From CALCCV01 sp964388665 (lineage in GTDB: Bacteria > Bdellovibrionota > Bdellovibrionia > Bdellovibrionales > Bdellovibrionaceae): DNA of 64,000 nucleotides. Positions 26,861-36,800 of the stretch are shown here, in pieces; positions within the stretch are counted from its first letter, which is position 1, and each line of letters starts with the position of its first letter. Where the stretch lies: NCBI GenBank assembly GCA_964388665.1, contig CAYMBJ010000011.1, forward strand, positions 1 through 64,000. Direction: 5' to 3'. A model generated the notes under the pieces. The model had not been told where the DNA came from and searched no databases. It saw only the letters and a list, made by a program, of their open reading frames with translations. The position numbers were made by a program, and so were the translations under genes.

Positions 26861-27705
26861 CTATTTGGCAACATAGACGGTGCCATGAGAAACGCCCCCT
26901 CTAATGGGGTTTGCGAATTCGATGGTGTGAGCCTTTGCCATTTTAAAAACCTGTTGTAGCAAATTCGTGAATTCATTTTGTGGCAAACCGTCCGCCCACA
27001 TCGCAAAGACACCGCCTGGTTTTAGGTGTGTGGCCAATTCAGACAGTCCCTTCTGAGTGTAAAAGTCCTTGTTTGCGGTGTTCAAAACAAAGTCAGGCCT
27101 GTGATCGATATCCAACAAAATAGCGTCATGCTGGTCCAGTGACTCTGACAGTTTAAAAAAATCGGCTGATCGAAATTCGCACCGAGGATCTTGAGTGAGT
27201 GTTTTACCATTTGGCACCATTCCCTCTTGGTGCCACTCAATCACTCGATCCAAATATTCAATTACCATCAATGATGAAATTCGTTGATCTTCAAGTGCCG
27301 CCACCGCTGTGTAGCCCAAGCCCAAGCCGCCAACAACGACATTAAGATGGTTGCCCTCTAGCATTGCTAATGCAATTTTAGCCAGCTGAACCTCAGCTTC
27401 ATGAAAAAGGCTCGACATTAAGGGCCTATCCCAAAATTGAGTTTGTCGTGAGGAAGTCAGAGTTGAGTTTAATCGAGGCGCGACGCGAAGCCTTAGTGGA
27501 GCTAAGGCGACAAGGAGCAACGACGAGTAAATTCAATTCTGACTTCCGCAGCAGATCTGAATTTTGGGATAGGCCCTAAATATTCTTCGCCCAATTTTAC
27601 TTCATAGATATCCAGGTCGCCAAACTGAATCATTCTCCGACGGCGGAGCAAAAGGTCGCCGATAGTAGTCGAAGTGAAATCGAGCTCTTCATAATTTAAT
27701 CCCAT
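26861..27705 (-). pseudogene. spermidine-synthase-like methyltransferase fold protein, interrupted by a MITE
   Basis: Two fragments of one gene. 27705-27577 encodes the N-terminus ending GEEYL, and 27418-26861 continues MSSLFHEAEVQLAK, then VVVGGLGLGYTA (the SAM-type GxGxG loop) and VIEYLDRVIEWH, as in spermidine-synthase-like proteins. The 155-bp element plus a 3-bp duplication lies between. Removing it and one TTA restores an unbroken reading frame in which TTA is a Leu codon. As read, the first fragment ends at a stop inside the element. Overlaps yheU by 17 bases, so formerly an operon. Confidence 0.85.
27422..27576. repeat. 155-bp MITE with GGGCCTATCCCAAAATT ends and TAA target duplication
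   Basis: Terminal inverted repeats GGGCCTATCCCAAAATT / AATTTTGGGATAGGCCC, flanked on both sides by TAA (27419-27421 and 27577-27579). A 3-bp TNA duplication and ends of this kind fit elements mobilised by IS5/IS427-type transposases. The right 45 bases match the shorter copy at 53396-53455 almost exactly. No transposase for it is in the window. Confidence 0.85.
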
Positions 27706-27964
27706 TATTACCCTCTATAGTGCATTTCGCTACTACCTGAGTTGGCAATAAGGTGCAATTACCAGAGCGAATACTAAATACAATTTTTGCATGACCAGAA
27801 CTCAACTGTTTAAGTGCCATTGACCGTTTTTCCTCAAAACTGAACTCGGCGTGGCCATAATCAGTTCCCTCGCGCTGGATAAATTCATCGATTAGCCCCT
27901 GGAGTGCTTCATTTGAGAGAGACTCGCGAGGAACTACAATGAAATCTTCAGGATTCCTTTTCAT
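27689..27964 (-). CDS. yheU: YheU/UPF0270 family protein
   Basis: Small protein of 91 residues. IVVPRESLSNEALQGLIDEF and IQREGTDYGHAEFSFEEK, followed by LKQLSSGHAKIVFS, are the complete UPF0270 signature. The family is usually 70-75 residues; this copy has about 15 extra at the C-terminus. Function unknown in the family. The stop overlaps the start of the broken spermidine-synthase-like gene, so the two were an operon. Confidence 0.85.
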   Translation of the reverse strand: MKRNPEDFIVVPRESLSNEALQGLIDEFIQREGTDYGHAEFSFEEKRSMALKQLSSGHAKIVFSIRSGNCTLLPTQVVAKCTIEGNNGIKL

Positions 27965-28121
27965 GGCGATATGTATTACACGTTCCCCGTTTTATTGGTA
28001 GCTGTTGCCCACTATTAAGGTTTTTTTATTCGATTGTCCTGAACTCGGGGAAGGATGCAGACCTCTTGAAAGAAAGGTGTTCGTCCTGTACCCAAATTGA
28101 CTTACTGACCAGCAAATGGCC

Positions 28122-31046
28122 TTAGCCCAACAGAGAGTCAGAATCGCTCGAGAAACGTTCAATCATATTGATGTACTCTTTAATCAGCTCGTCCACACTT
28201 TCTTGAGACCAGCGGACGGTGTTCGCAACTAGATATCCACTGATCTGAGTTTGTGATTCGTTGAGAATCCAACTCGTGTCTAGTTTTCCCTTCCAAACTC
28301 CGCTTTCCACAACTTCCCGAGGCACATCTTCCATTGGGACACCTGGTAAGCGCAGCGTTGCGGGCGAGCGTACATAACTCACAATTGTGTGAAAGGCCTC
28401 ATTGGCTTGTCGCAGAGTCAGGATTGGCACCAGAGGAAGCGCGCTGTGCTCAGCGACAGCGGTGATCTCTGCATCTACAGTCGAGAGTACAGTTTTCAAA
28501 TTCATTTCACGACTTAGCGAAACGCTAAGAAACAACACATTATATAGGCAGCCAATGACCTTGTGAATTTCAGGATTCTGGTTGTGACTCGAGTACGTAT
28601 TTCGAAGATCCAACAACTGCCCGAAAGTCACATTACCCAACGCGTTTTCAGTCTTAAAGGATCGCTGAAATGTGATGGCAACCAGCGCAGAAATGACTAT
28701 TGAACTGGTAGGACAGCGAAGTTTGTTCCCTAAATCTCTCAGCCGCTTGAGCGTATCTGCCTCAATTTTGAAATGCTTCATCAACATGAATGATGCATGC
28801 TCCGGTTGCGGATTAAATCCGGGTGTTACGACAAATGCGCGAGGCGACCTCACCCGTTGCACTAGCAAAGGAACTTCAGTGCTGAGCCTTTCCTTCCAAA
28901 AATCGAGGTGCTCCTTCGCATCATCACTAAGTACCCACTGGTGTTCCCAGACGGCATAGTCCTTAGTGGTTAAGGCAGGCAATGGTTCATTGAAGGGCTC
29001 ATTATTCACGGCAAATTTGTAGGCCTTTTCGAGATCAGCGGTAAATATTCTAGCTGACGAGGAATCGAAAACCAAATGTGAAACAACCAAAAGTACTGCT
29101 GTCTTATTTTCACGGGTGATGATGGTGGCACGTATGAGAAGCTCATCTCCAATATTAAAATTGCGCCCGATCTCTCCGCGAGCCACTTCCAGCTCTTCTG
29201 CCTCCGATTGGACAGTGACTTTGAATAAAGGAACCTGCACCTGATCTCGTATTAACTTTGTTAATCGACCATCTTCGTTAACCAAATAGCTAGCACGAAG
29301 GTCCTGGTGTCGAGATATGACCATCGCAAGAGCGCGTGAGAATGCATCTTCATTCAGCGCGCTGCTCGTGCGGGAATACAAATACATATTATTTGCCCAG
29401 CCTCCTGGCTCTCGAAGCAGATAGTTTCGAACTTCAGAATAGGACAGTGGGATCGTCATTTCGACTTTCTCGTTTTTAATCCCAGTCGTCAAACGGACTG
29501 CCATATCCTTCAGCTCTCGCTTAAGAACTTTCCCCGAAGTGCTTCGAGGCAAGTCTTCCACTCCCATAAACTCAATACGTCGAGGAACCAACTCAGAACG
29601 CAAGCGTTTTGCACAGAATTTTTTAACTCGATCTTTGGCGGCTGAATCATTGGTGTCTCGAACGACAGCGAACAACATCACCGCTTCCCCACTGATTTCG
29701 TCTGCAATACCAACTACGACGGCTTCGACCAAGTCAGGACATTGCAATAGGGTATCTTCAATCTCGCGACAGCTGACTCGCACACCCGCACACTTTAAGA
29801 AGTCCTTCTTGCGGTCTAGGATATAGATGAAGCCATCCGAATCGACGGTTGCAATATCGCCAGTGTACAATGCTCCATTGCGAAAAGTTTTCTCAGTTGC
29901 TTCGGGATCCTTCCAATAGCCTAACGCAATACCCTTTGAGCGCGCGATGATCTCTCCTGCTTCTCCAGGCTTTGCAGGATAACCGTCATCTTTCACAACT
30001 TCGAGCTTGACGCCTGGGATGCCTCGACCAATTGAGCCTACTTTTTCACTGAGTTGAGAGGAATCAAGACAGGACAATCGTGCTGTTGCCTCAGTTTGCC
30101 CATACATGATGTGAATCTGAACACGGTCAGGCAATGAATTGCGAAGCTCCATAATAAGTTCTGGGGCCAGGCGACCGCCTGCCTGAGACATATGTTTTAG
30201 ACAGGATGGAACTTGAGGCCTCGACTCAGACGGCGACCGAAGAAAAATTTGGAAATGGCTGGGAACTGCCGCAAACGACGTGCATTTTGCTTCTTCGATT
30301 TCCTTAAAGACTTGTTCCATCGCAAAAATTGTACCCGTACCAAGTACAATCGAAGCTCCAACTTTGAGGTGCGTATGAAAAAGTGAAAGCCCATAGCAAT
30401 ACGCAAATGGAAGAATGACCATCATTCTATCGTGCGTTGTCAATTTCAAAGCAGAAACTATAGATTCCGTGTTTGCAATGGTATTTTCATGCGAGATCAT
30501 AACGGCTCGAGGTGCGCCGGTCGAGCCAGAGGTGAGCATAAGAGCACTGAGGTCACTTCCATCAGTTGCGGGGAAGGGCACTTTCGACGCCTCTCCTATT
30601 CGACAAGCATCTCCGAAGGACATCAACTCTCGATGTTCGGCTCCTTTCTTCTCGCTCACTATGATTCGATTTTGAGGCAAGCGTTCAGCAAGTTCATGTA
30701 TTTGCTGATTTAGAGTCGAATCGATAGCAACCAACGCGGGCTCTATGTAATCCAGCATTTCAGAGATGTTATTTTTAGATGGAGGAACTGGTACGGCAAC
30801 ACATCCTGCCAGTAAAGTTCCCAGGTAAGTTGACAACCAAAAGAACGAATTATGGCCACAAATAACAACACGGCTTCCCTTTTCGATACCCGAAGCGACA
30901 AGGTAGCGTCCAAACATCTCGGCAGTTTTCTTCAGTTCTCCATGCGAATGACTGCGATTGCTTCCAGCAACAAAAACCGCCGTGTCCGAATCGAGCGAGT
31001 TGTTATCCATAAGGAAGGCGGCAGCATTGAGCTTGCTCATTTTCAT
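28122..31046 (-). CDS. NRPS-like protein: adenylation (acyl-AMP ligase) plus condensation domain
   Basis: Two-domain natural-product enzyme of 974 residues. Residues 1-510 are an AMP-forming ligase: LTSGSTGAPR at 171-180, MYGQTEATARL, LYTGDIATVDSDGFIYILDR, then KKDFLKCAGVRV, and the terminal Lys loop PRSTSGKVLK. Residues about 530-970 are a condensation domain with SHLVFDS near 655, a variant of HHxxxDG that keeps the second His and Asp. No carrier domain is present within the protein; the separate carrier gene starts upstream and overlaps by 4 bases (ATGA), so it is likely the partner. Ligase followed by condensation without a T domain is an unusual order. The substrate cannot be predicted by eye. 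Confidence 0.85.
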   Translation of the reverse strand: MKMSKLNAAAFLMDNNSLDSDTAVFVAGSNRSHSHGELKKTAEMFGRYLVASGIEKGSRVVICGHNSFFWLSTYLGTLLAGCVAVPVPPSKNNISEMLDYIEPALVAIDSTLNQQIHELAERLPQNRIIVSEKKGAEHRELMSFGDACRIGEASKVPFPATDGSDLSALMLTSGSTGAPRAVMISHENTIANTESIVSALKLTTHDRMMVILPFAYCYGLSLFHTHLKVGASIVLGTGTIFAMEQVFKEIEEAKCTSFAAVPSHFQIFLRSPSESRPQVPSCLKHMSQAGGRLAPELIMELRNSLPDRVQIHIMYGQTEATARLSCLDSSQLSEKVGSIGRGIPGVKLEVVKDDGYPAKPGEAGEIIARSKGIALGYWKDPEATEKTFRNGALYTGDIATVDSDGFIYILDRKKDFLKCAGVRVSCREIEDTLLQCPDLVEAVVVGIADEISGEAVMLFAVVRDTNDSAAKDRVKKFCAKRLRSELVPRRIEFMGVEDLPRSTSGKVLKRELKDMAVRLTTGIKNEKVEMTIPLSYSEVRNYLLREPGGWANNMYLYSRTSSALNEDAFSRALAMVISRHQDLRASYLVNEDGRLTKLIRDQVQVPLFKVTVQSEAEELEVARGEIGRNFNIGDELLIRATIITRENKTAVLLVVSHLVFDSSSARIFTADLEKAYKFAVNNEPFNEPLPALTTKDYAVWEHQWVLSDDAKEHLDFWKERLSTEVPLLVQRVRSPRAFVVTPGFNPQPEHASFMLMKHFKIEADTLKRLRDLGNKLRCPTSSIVISALVAITFQRSFKTENALGNVTFGQLLDLRNTYSSHNQNPEIHKVIGCLYNVLFLSVSLSREMNLKTVLSTVDAEITAVAEHSALPLVPILTLRQANEAFHTIVSYVRSPATLRLPGVPMEDVPREVVESGVWKGKLDTSWILNESQTQISGYLVANTVRWSQESVDELIKEYINMIERFSSDSDSLLG

Positions 31047-31291
31047 GCCGCCAGGTGTGAGACAACAATTGGCTGGATGTCTTCTAAGCTAAAGATGCTA
31101 ATCTTTTCCTCAGCGCTGAGTTTAATGTTAAATGTTTTTTCTAACTCCATAATGAACCGCAAATGGCCCATTGAGTCCCAATTCCACACATCATTTCTGG
31201 TCAAATTGCCGGTGATATCCGCCTCATTAACTCCGAATGTTTCAACAAAAACTAAATGAATTTTATTTTTTACTTCAAGTTCATTACTCAT
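31043..31291 (-). CDS. stand-alone acyl/peptidyl carrier protein
   Basis: Carrier protein of 82 residues. Ser40 in NWDSMGHLRFIMELE is the phosphopantetheine site, followed by the acidic helix typical of carrier recognition. Overlaps the adenylation-condensation gene by four bases, so the two are made together. It probably carries the acyl or aminoacyl group activated by that enzyme and may present it to the two oxygenases encoded upstream. Confidence 0.85.
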   Translation of the reverse strand: MSNELEVKNKIHLVFVETFGVNEADITGNLTRNDVWNWDSMGHLRFIMELEKTFNIKLSAEEKISIFSLEDIQPIVVSHLAA

Positions 31292-31341
31292 AATATGATA
31301 ACTCTTTCAGATGGTTAAGTTAAAATGATCACATCACTGAA

Positions 31342-32391
31342 TTATGCAGCATCAGCTCGCAAAGAAATCGGGCACGCTAAGCTAATTGGGTCAGCGAGCG
31401 CGGTCATTACCTTTCGATCACCCTCAAAAGGATTTCTCCCATGAGAGGCAAGCATATTATCCAAATAAAGTAGATCGCCAGCTTGCCATGGGAATTCGAA
31501 TTTTTCTTTTTCAATGACGTCATTGATCTCATGTACAGTCATTACATCTAAAATAGATCCATCACCATAATAGCAAGAAGCAACCAGCTCATCTGCAGGT
31601 TTATTGACAATTTCTCTTTCGAACACTTCTGGGTCCCATGAGTCGGCTGAATATTTGGGTAGGGGAGGAAGAATGCCCTTCCGATTGGTATTCCAACTCA
31701 TTTGCTGAGGTTGACACATGAAAAGCTTTTCTCCGGATATTGGGTGCAATGCAGTTCCCTGGGCGACGTTCCTTGTTCTCAATATTCCATCCGGTCGCCA
31801 TTCTGCTACAGCGCCCACAAGGCGACAGAACTCCTCAACTTTACCCTTGTCATCGGTTTCAAAATTTCCTTTCCAACAGCTTTCAAATGTAAAGGGATCA
31901 ATGAAGTTTCGAACATACAAAATGCCCTTCTCTTCGAGAGTTTTCAATAGAGTTTGATTCAGTTTTTTTGTTACCACTCTATTGCTGCAGATTGGGGTTT
32001 CTCCTCCCTTTTTAGCAGCAATTACAGAATATAAGAAAATTTTTGTAGGCATACGCCGAAAATAGGACTGCTCGTTATGTTGGAACACCCTCTTAGTTTC
32101 TTTTGCTGTTGTAGAAAAATAGCTTCCGTCACTAAATTTCGGCCTAGAAGGACCATAGCCGCCTATGTAACTCATCATTTCATTGGACAAGGAGCGAACT
32201 ATCTTGCCGTAATCCTCTTCGGAAGATTTGAAATTTCGAAACAAGACTCCACTGTACTTCAAAACTTGTTCTTCGATGAAAGCTCTGTTTTTTGATGCCC
32301 AGTCGAGCAATCCAAGAGACTTATCTGTTGCTTCTATCTTCATGATGAAATCTTGCTCTGGCTTCATTATAGACGTCTTGACTTTATTCAT
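31342..32391 (-). CDS. Fe(II)/2-oxoglutarate dioxygenase, TauD/SyrP-like
   Basis: Oxygenase of 349 residues of the TauD/TfdA superfamily. Facial triad H105-x-E107 (FQHNEQSY) and H317 (LASHGRNPF), with R326 in GDRKVMTAL as the 2-oxoglutarate-binding Arg. In most TauD relatives the second ligand is Asp; the Glu here is the form seen in some natural-product hydroxylases of the SyrP/clavaminate synthase type. Ligand residues are intact, so hydroxylation or a related oxidation is likely. AGGTAGG precedes the ATG. Second gene of the operon; a carrier-bound substrate is inferred. Confidence 0.8.
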   Translation of the reverse strand: MNKVKTSIMKPEQDFIMKIEATDKSLGLLDWASKNRAFIEEQVLKYSGVLFRNFKSSEEDYGKIVRSLSNEMMSYIGGYGPSRPKFSDGSYFSTTAKETKRVFQHNEQSYFRRMPTKIFLYSVIAAKKGGETPICSNRVVTKKLNQTLLKTLEEKGILYVRNFIDPFTFESCWKGNFETDDKGKVEEFCRLVGAVAEWRPDGILRTRNVAQGTALHPISGEKLFMCQPQQMSWNTNRKGILPPLPKYSADSWDPEVFEREIVNKPADELVASCYYGDGSILDVMTVHEINDVIEKEKFEFPWQAGDLLYLDNMLASHGRNPFEGDRKVMTALADPISLACPISLRADAA

Positions 32392-32452
32392 TGAACACCT
32401 ACCTTTGACTTAGTAAATTTATAAGTTATATTTCATAATCGACCCAAATAAA

Positions 32453-33460
32453 TTATGCGGCTTTCTCGAGACTCTTCGGCAACAGGTCACGCCTCAGAGC
32501 AGTGAACATCTGATGCCGCAACTGCATTTGAACCACAGCACCTGTCAGAACCTGCGCGAGATCACGTCCATCCGTCACGGTTTCGCAGATGGCCGAAACC
32601 CCCTCGTCAAAATGATCGACATCAGCCTCCGAGTGAATATCCAAGTGCTCGAGGTGTTTTTCATCAACGCCAAGTTTAACAAGAGCGGGGCGAAGCTTCA
32701 GGCAGAGTCCGGCAAAAAGTGCCTCGACAGAAAAAAACATGCCTGTCCCCAAAAGGGGGTTTGGAAGGAGGCTCGCCAACGTCCTGAAATTCTGGACTGA
32801 AAACGACTCCGTTAGGTAATGTGGATCTCGCACCGCCTCGTGCGCGACAATCTCAACACCAAGCTGCCTCGGCCACAGGTACCTCATCGCACGATGTTCC
32901 TTGCCCTGGCTAAATTCGTCTTCAAGATTGTTGACTAAAACTCTTTTCAACTTTCCAGTAGAGGTCTTGGTGATGGCAAAGAGTTGATGTGTGAATCCTC
33001 CTGTGCTCGAGAGGTAGTTCTTAACATAACGTCGCATTTTTTCGATATCGCCTAAATTGCCAATTTCTTCAACTAATGTATGGTCATACAATTCGGCCTC
33101 GTCGGATGCCTTTTGAAAAGCAGCTCGAAACTGTTCTGGAGTGACAAACTCCATATTCACCGCCTTCAATTCATGGTTCAATTTAGCCTTCATTAAAATT
33201 CGCCAAATGTGACCAGAAACCTCATCGAGTGGCGGCGAAAATGCTGTGGTCGCATGAATTAAATATAGCAACCTTTCAGCCAAGGCCCGATGTTCCTCCA
33301 TCCCTTTTTCAAAAGCACAGAATGCCAAATGGTGTGATTCCGCCTGTATCTTTTGTGCCTCGTCAGAGGATAAAGTCTTTGCTGAAAGTGGATCTAAAAT
33401 ACCTTTTGCGACGACATCAAGGGAGCAATATTGAAATTGAGTATTTGAGTTTTTATGCAT
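32453..33460 (-). CDS. heme-oxygenase-like diiron oxidase (HDO) family protein
   Basis: Iron-containing redox enzyme of 335 residues. The three-helix ligand set is complete: E180/E182 and H189 in NNLEDEFSQGKEH, E246 in FFSVEALFAG, and H276-x3-D280-x2-H283 in DIHSEADVDHF. This is the pattern of UndA/BesC/SznF-type HDO enzymes, which carry out oxidative fragmentation or N-oxygenation. It is longer than the usual 230-260 residues, with an extra helical N-terminal part. AAAGGA before ATG 33460 is preferred over TTG 33484. First gene of the operon. Confidence 0.8.
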   Translation of the reverse strand: MHKNSNTQFQYCSLDVVAKGILDPLSAKTLSSDEAQKIQAESHHLAFCAFEKGMEEHRALAERLLYLIHATTAFSPPLDEVSGHIWRILMKAKLNHELKAVNMEFVTPEQFRAAFQKASDEAELYDHTLVEEIGNLGDIEKMRRYVKNYLSSTGGFTHQLFAITKTSTGKLKRVLVNNLEDEFSQGKEHRAMRYLWPRQLGVEIVAHEAVRDPHYLTESFSVQNFRTLASLLPNPLLGTGMFFSVEALFAGLCLKLRPALVKLGVDEKHLEHLDIHSEADVDHFDEGVSAICETVTDGRDLAQVLTGAVVQMQLRHQMFTALRRDLLPKSLEKAA

Positions 33461-33827
33461 TTCGAGTCCTTTGTTTAGTTTCAAGGTTCCTTTCGGTCGT
33501 CAATTTATTTACTTGAAGGACTGGACGATTTTTTTTTCATGAACCTAACTTAATTAAATTTTCTCAGTATGAAACGCGCACAATGGTTATTTTTGAGTTG
33601 TTTCAATTTGGGCTTCTCAAAAAAGCGGTTCTAAAATGGCACCCTTAATAGATTGACTATAGGACTTATGTCGAGACAGCCATTTATTCACATTCAGCCG
33701 AATTCATTTAGAAAGCGTCAAACTCCGGAGGTGAGACTAGGTCCAGAAAAAATGGCAAAAGGTCAGCTTTGTCGTCGAATATTCCGAACATTTTAACAGC
33801 TATAACAAGTTTGCGCGGGGAGAGGTC
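33461..33827. other. divergent intergenic region
   Basis: About 365 bases, AT-rich in its left half, between the biosynthetic operon and the large sensor kinase. It must hold the promoters of both. I see no open reading frame, repeat or clear operator. Confidence 0.4.
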
Positions 33828-36800
33828 TTGGGAGAGTTAAAACTTAATACTTTCATTGATAAGTATCAGGTTATTTCGATAATCGGTAAAGGTAAATTTA
33901 GCGTTGTTTATCTAGTTGAGCTTGGAGGCTCGAAATTTGCCCTGAAATTACTAAATGATACAAACCACGAGACGCTGATTCGATTTCGAAAAGAAATTGC
34001 TGCGTTAGCGCGTGTCTCTCACGAAAACCTTGTCAAGATACATAACGTCGGAGAGTACGAAGGCTTTCCCTACATGGTTATGGAATATCTCCAAGGACAG
34101 GCTCTTGATAGTTTCCTTTCTGACAGCATTAAACTTGAAACTTCAAAAGCGGTAGAGATAACTAAATCTGTTGTCAGGGCCTTGGGAGAGATAAATAAAT
34201 CAAATCTTGTCCATCGCGACGTCAAACCTGCGAATATCATAATTGCAGGAAGTGGCATTATTAAACTGATCGACTTGGGACTTGTCGGAGACGTCGAGCA
34301 CATCAAGGCAGATAAGGCCTATGTCGGAACTCCAATCTATTCCTCTCCAGAACAATCCAAGATTCTCAATAGACCTGTTGAATTCAGTTCGGACTTTTAC
34401 TCCGTTGGTATCACTCTGTATGAACTCCTAGTGGGAACGCCACCATTTAGTGGTAGCTTGAATGATATTCTGCAAGCCCATGCATCAAAGATCGCGCCCG
34501 ATGTCCGTGAATCGGTGCCAGAGGTTCCCCGTGCGCTGTCCTTGATCATTAAAAAGATGATCGCAAAGGATCCAGATGATCGGTACAAAACTGCATATGG
34601 CTTACTCTATGATCTTGATCACATAGGAGAGTTTGAAGAAGCAGGAATATCCGGCGCACCCATCAAGCTCGGCACAAAGGATCAGAAAGCCCTTTCTAAG
34701 GGATTTGCGTTCGTCGAGAAAAAGCGCGAGATGGGTGAGCTCCTGGAGGCGTGGAAAAGTGCGCAGTCGGGAACACCTCAAATAGCGTTTGCATTTGGCC
34801 CATCAGGATCTGGTAAATCAAAAATATGTGAAGCTTTTCTTGATGGAGTCGATCGAAAAAAAACGCTAGTCTTGCGCGCCAAATGTCAGTTTTTTGACAG
34901 AGATTTGCCTTTCGGCTCTCTTCGTGAGGCACTCAACTTCTTGATCGAAGACCTCTATTCGCTGAGCGACGAAGAGAGACAAGAGATTCATACTAAATTA
35001 CAAAAAGCCGCCATTGGCTGTGAAGCCCATATCTGCAAACTTTTGGACGGCATGAAGGCAATATTAAACTTTAAAGGAACTGTGACCGATGATTTGGCAT
35101 CAGTCGAAGACGAGAGAAAGGCATATTTCAAAGGGATTTCAAATTTCTTTGCTCGGCTAGCAGTTGAATGGCACTCGGTTGCCCTATATGTTGATGACAT
35201 TCAGTGGCTAGATCAATCTTCGCAACTTGCCTTAAAGATGATTCTTGACCTCAGCAACGGCCGGAAGTTCTTTTTTCTTGGGACATCACGTGACGACAGC
35301 GCGAGTCGAGAATCCTTGGAGCAGTTTAAAGAAAAGCTCACTCCTCATTTGGTCAAGTTGATTGAGGTTTCAGCATTTGATCAAGAGCAGATTGAGTGTC
35401 TGTTCAAAGAGGTTCTTGGGACCTCAAATTTAGACTCGGTCATCTCAAAAACTCTCCTTGCTAGATGCAAAGGGAATCCGCTGATTGCGATAGAGTACCT
35501 TCGGGGGAGTATCGAACAAGGTTATTTGGTGTTTAAAAATGGAGAATGGATATTAGGTGAAAAGGACTTTTCAAAAATTGAACTTTCTGAGAACGTCTAC
35601 GATTTAATTGTAAAAAGAATCGAGTCCTGCTCTTCTGACGCCAAAAACTACTTAATTTATGCGGCGATTTACGGAAATGGTTTTAATGAAAACAACATTG
35701 CTGATGCTGCGGGTGTTGACGCTGTGACAGCGCAGGAAATCCTCATGGAAGTGGCGCCACTGGGCCTCATCGAAAAAGTCGCTGGAAAAAAATGGCGATT
35801 TTCACACGATAAGATAGCTGAATCACTCATGGAGTCAATCAGCACCGAAGATGCAAAAGAGCGACATGATAAGCTCGCCCTTCTTTTAGATGGCAAGGAA
35901 CAACGGTCAATTGACGAACTGTTCATCATTGCCCGCCTCTATATGCGAGGTAATATTTCGCGGCACGCAGACAAGGCCGTTGTGGCCCTCATGGATGCTG
36001 GCGCAAATGCGCTCAGCAACTATGCCTACTTCGAAGGGTACACCTATTTAAAATTCGCATACGATCTAATAGAAGCTGAAAATTTAAACTCCGCTTATGT
36101 CACCAAGTTGGCTCCTGGGTTGGCAACCTGCGCGACAATTTTGGGGAACTGGAAGTTGGCTCAACAATTGTCTGATCTGGCCCTAAGTGAGGCCAAGGCG
36201 GATTCAGAGATCGTTGACTGGCTCGCGTTCAAGGTTTGGTCCTTAAAAAACGAAGGCAACATAGTCAAAGCCTGGGAGTATTTTAAAGTCGCCTACGACA
36301 AACTTCATGGTCGCTATCCTTTGTTTCTTCATTGGAAAGTGCTTACTTCCATATGGTATTGGTATCTCTGTTTTGTGCTTGATCTCGTTGTAAAGGTTGC
36401 GCCTGGTTTGTGTCCGACAATTGCAAAACTCAGTGGTTTACGTATCATGAAAAATGCGGACATGAGAAAAGTCTCAAATCTTTTATCAGATAGTGTCTTT
36501 ATTTGCTTTTTTCGTTGGAAATTTATTGATATTTTTCATTTAGCACATCAACTGTGCGTTCTGGGCTATATGAAATCAAACAAGCGTACTTTGGCACTGG
36601 GTCATTCGTGCCTGGGTTATTCATTTGCGCTGCTCAGGCTAAAGCCGCTCGCAATTTGGCATTTTAACAGAGCGAAAGAACTCGGTTTGCAAGTTGACGA
36701 CAAGTTTTTGCTCGCCACGATTGAGTACTTTCGTATTGTCGGACTCTATCAGGCTGGGGTGTTGAGTTCAGCAATTCCTGAAACCAAAATGAATCAAGAG

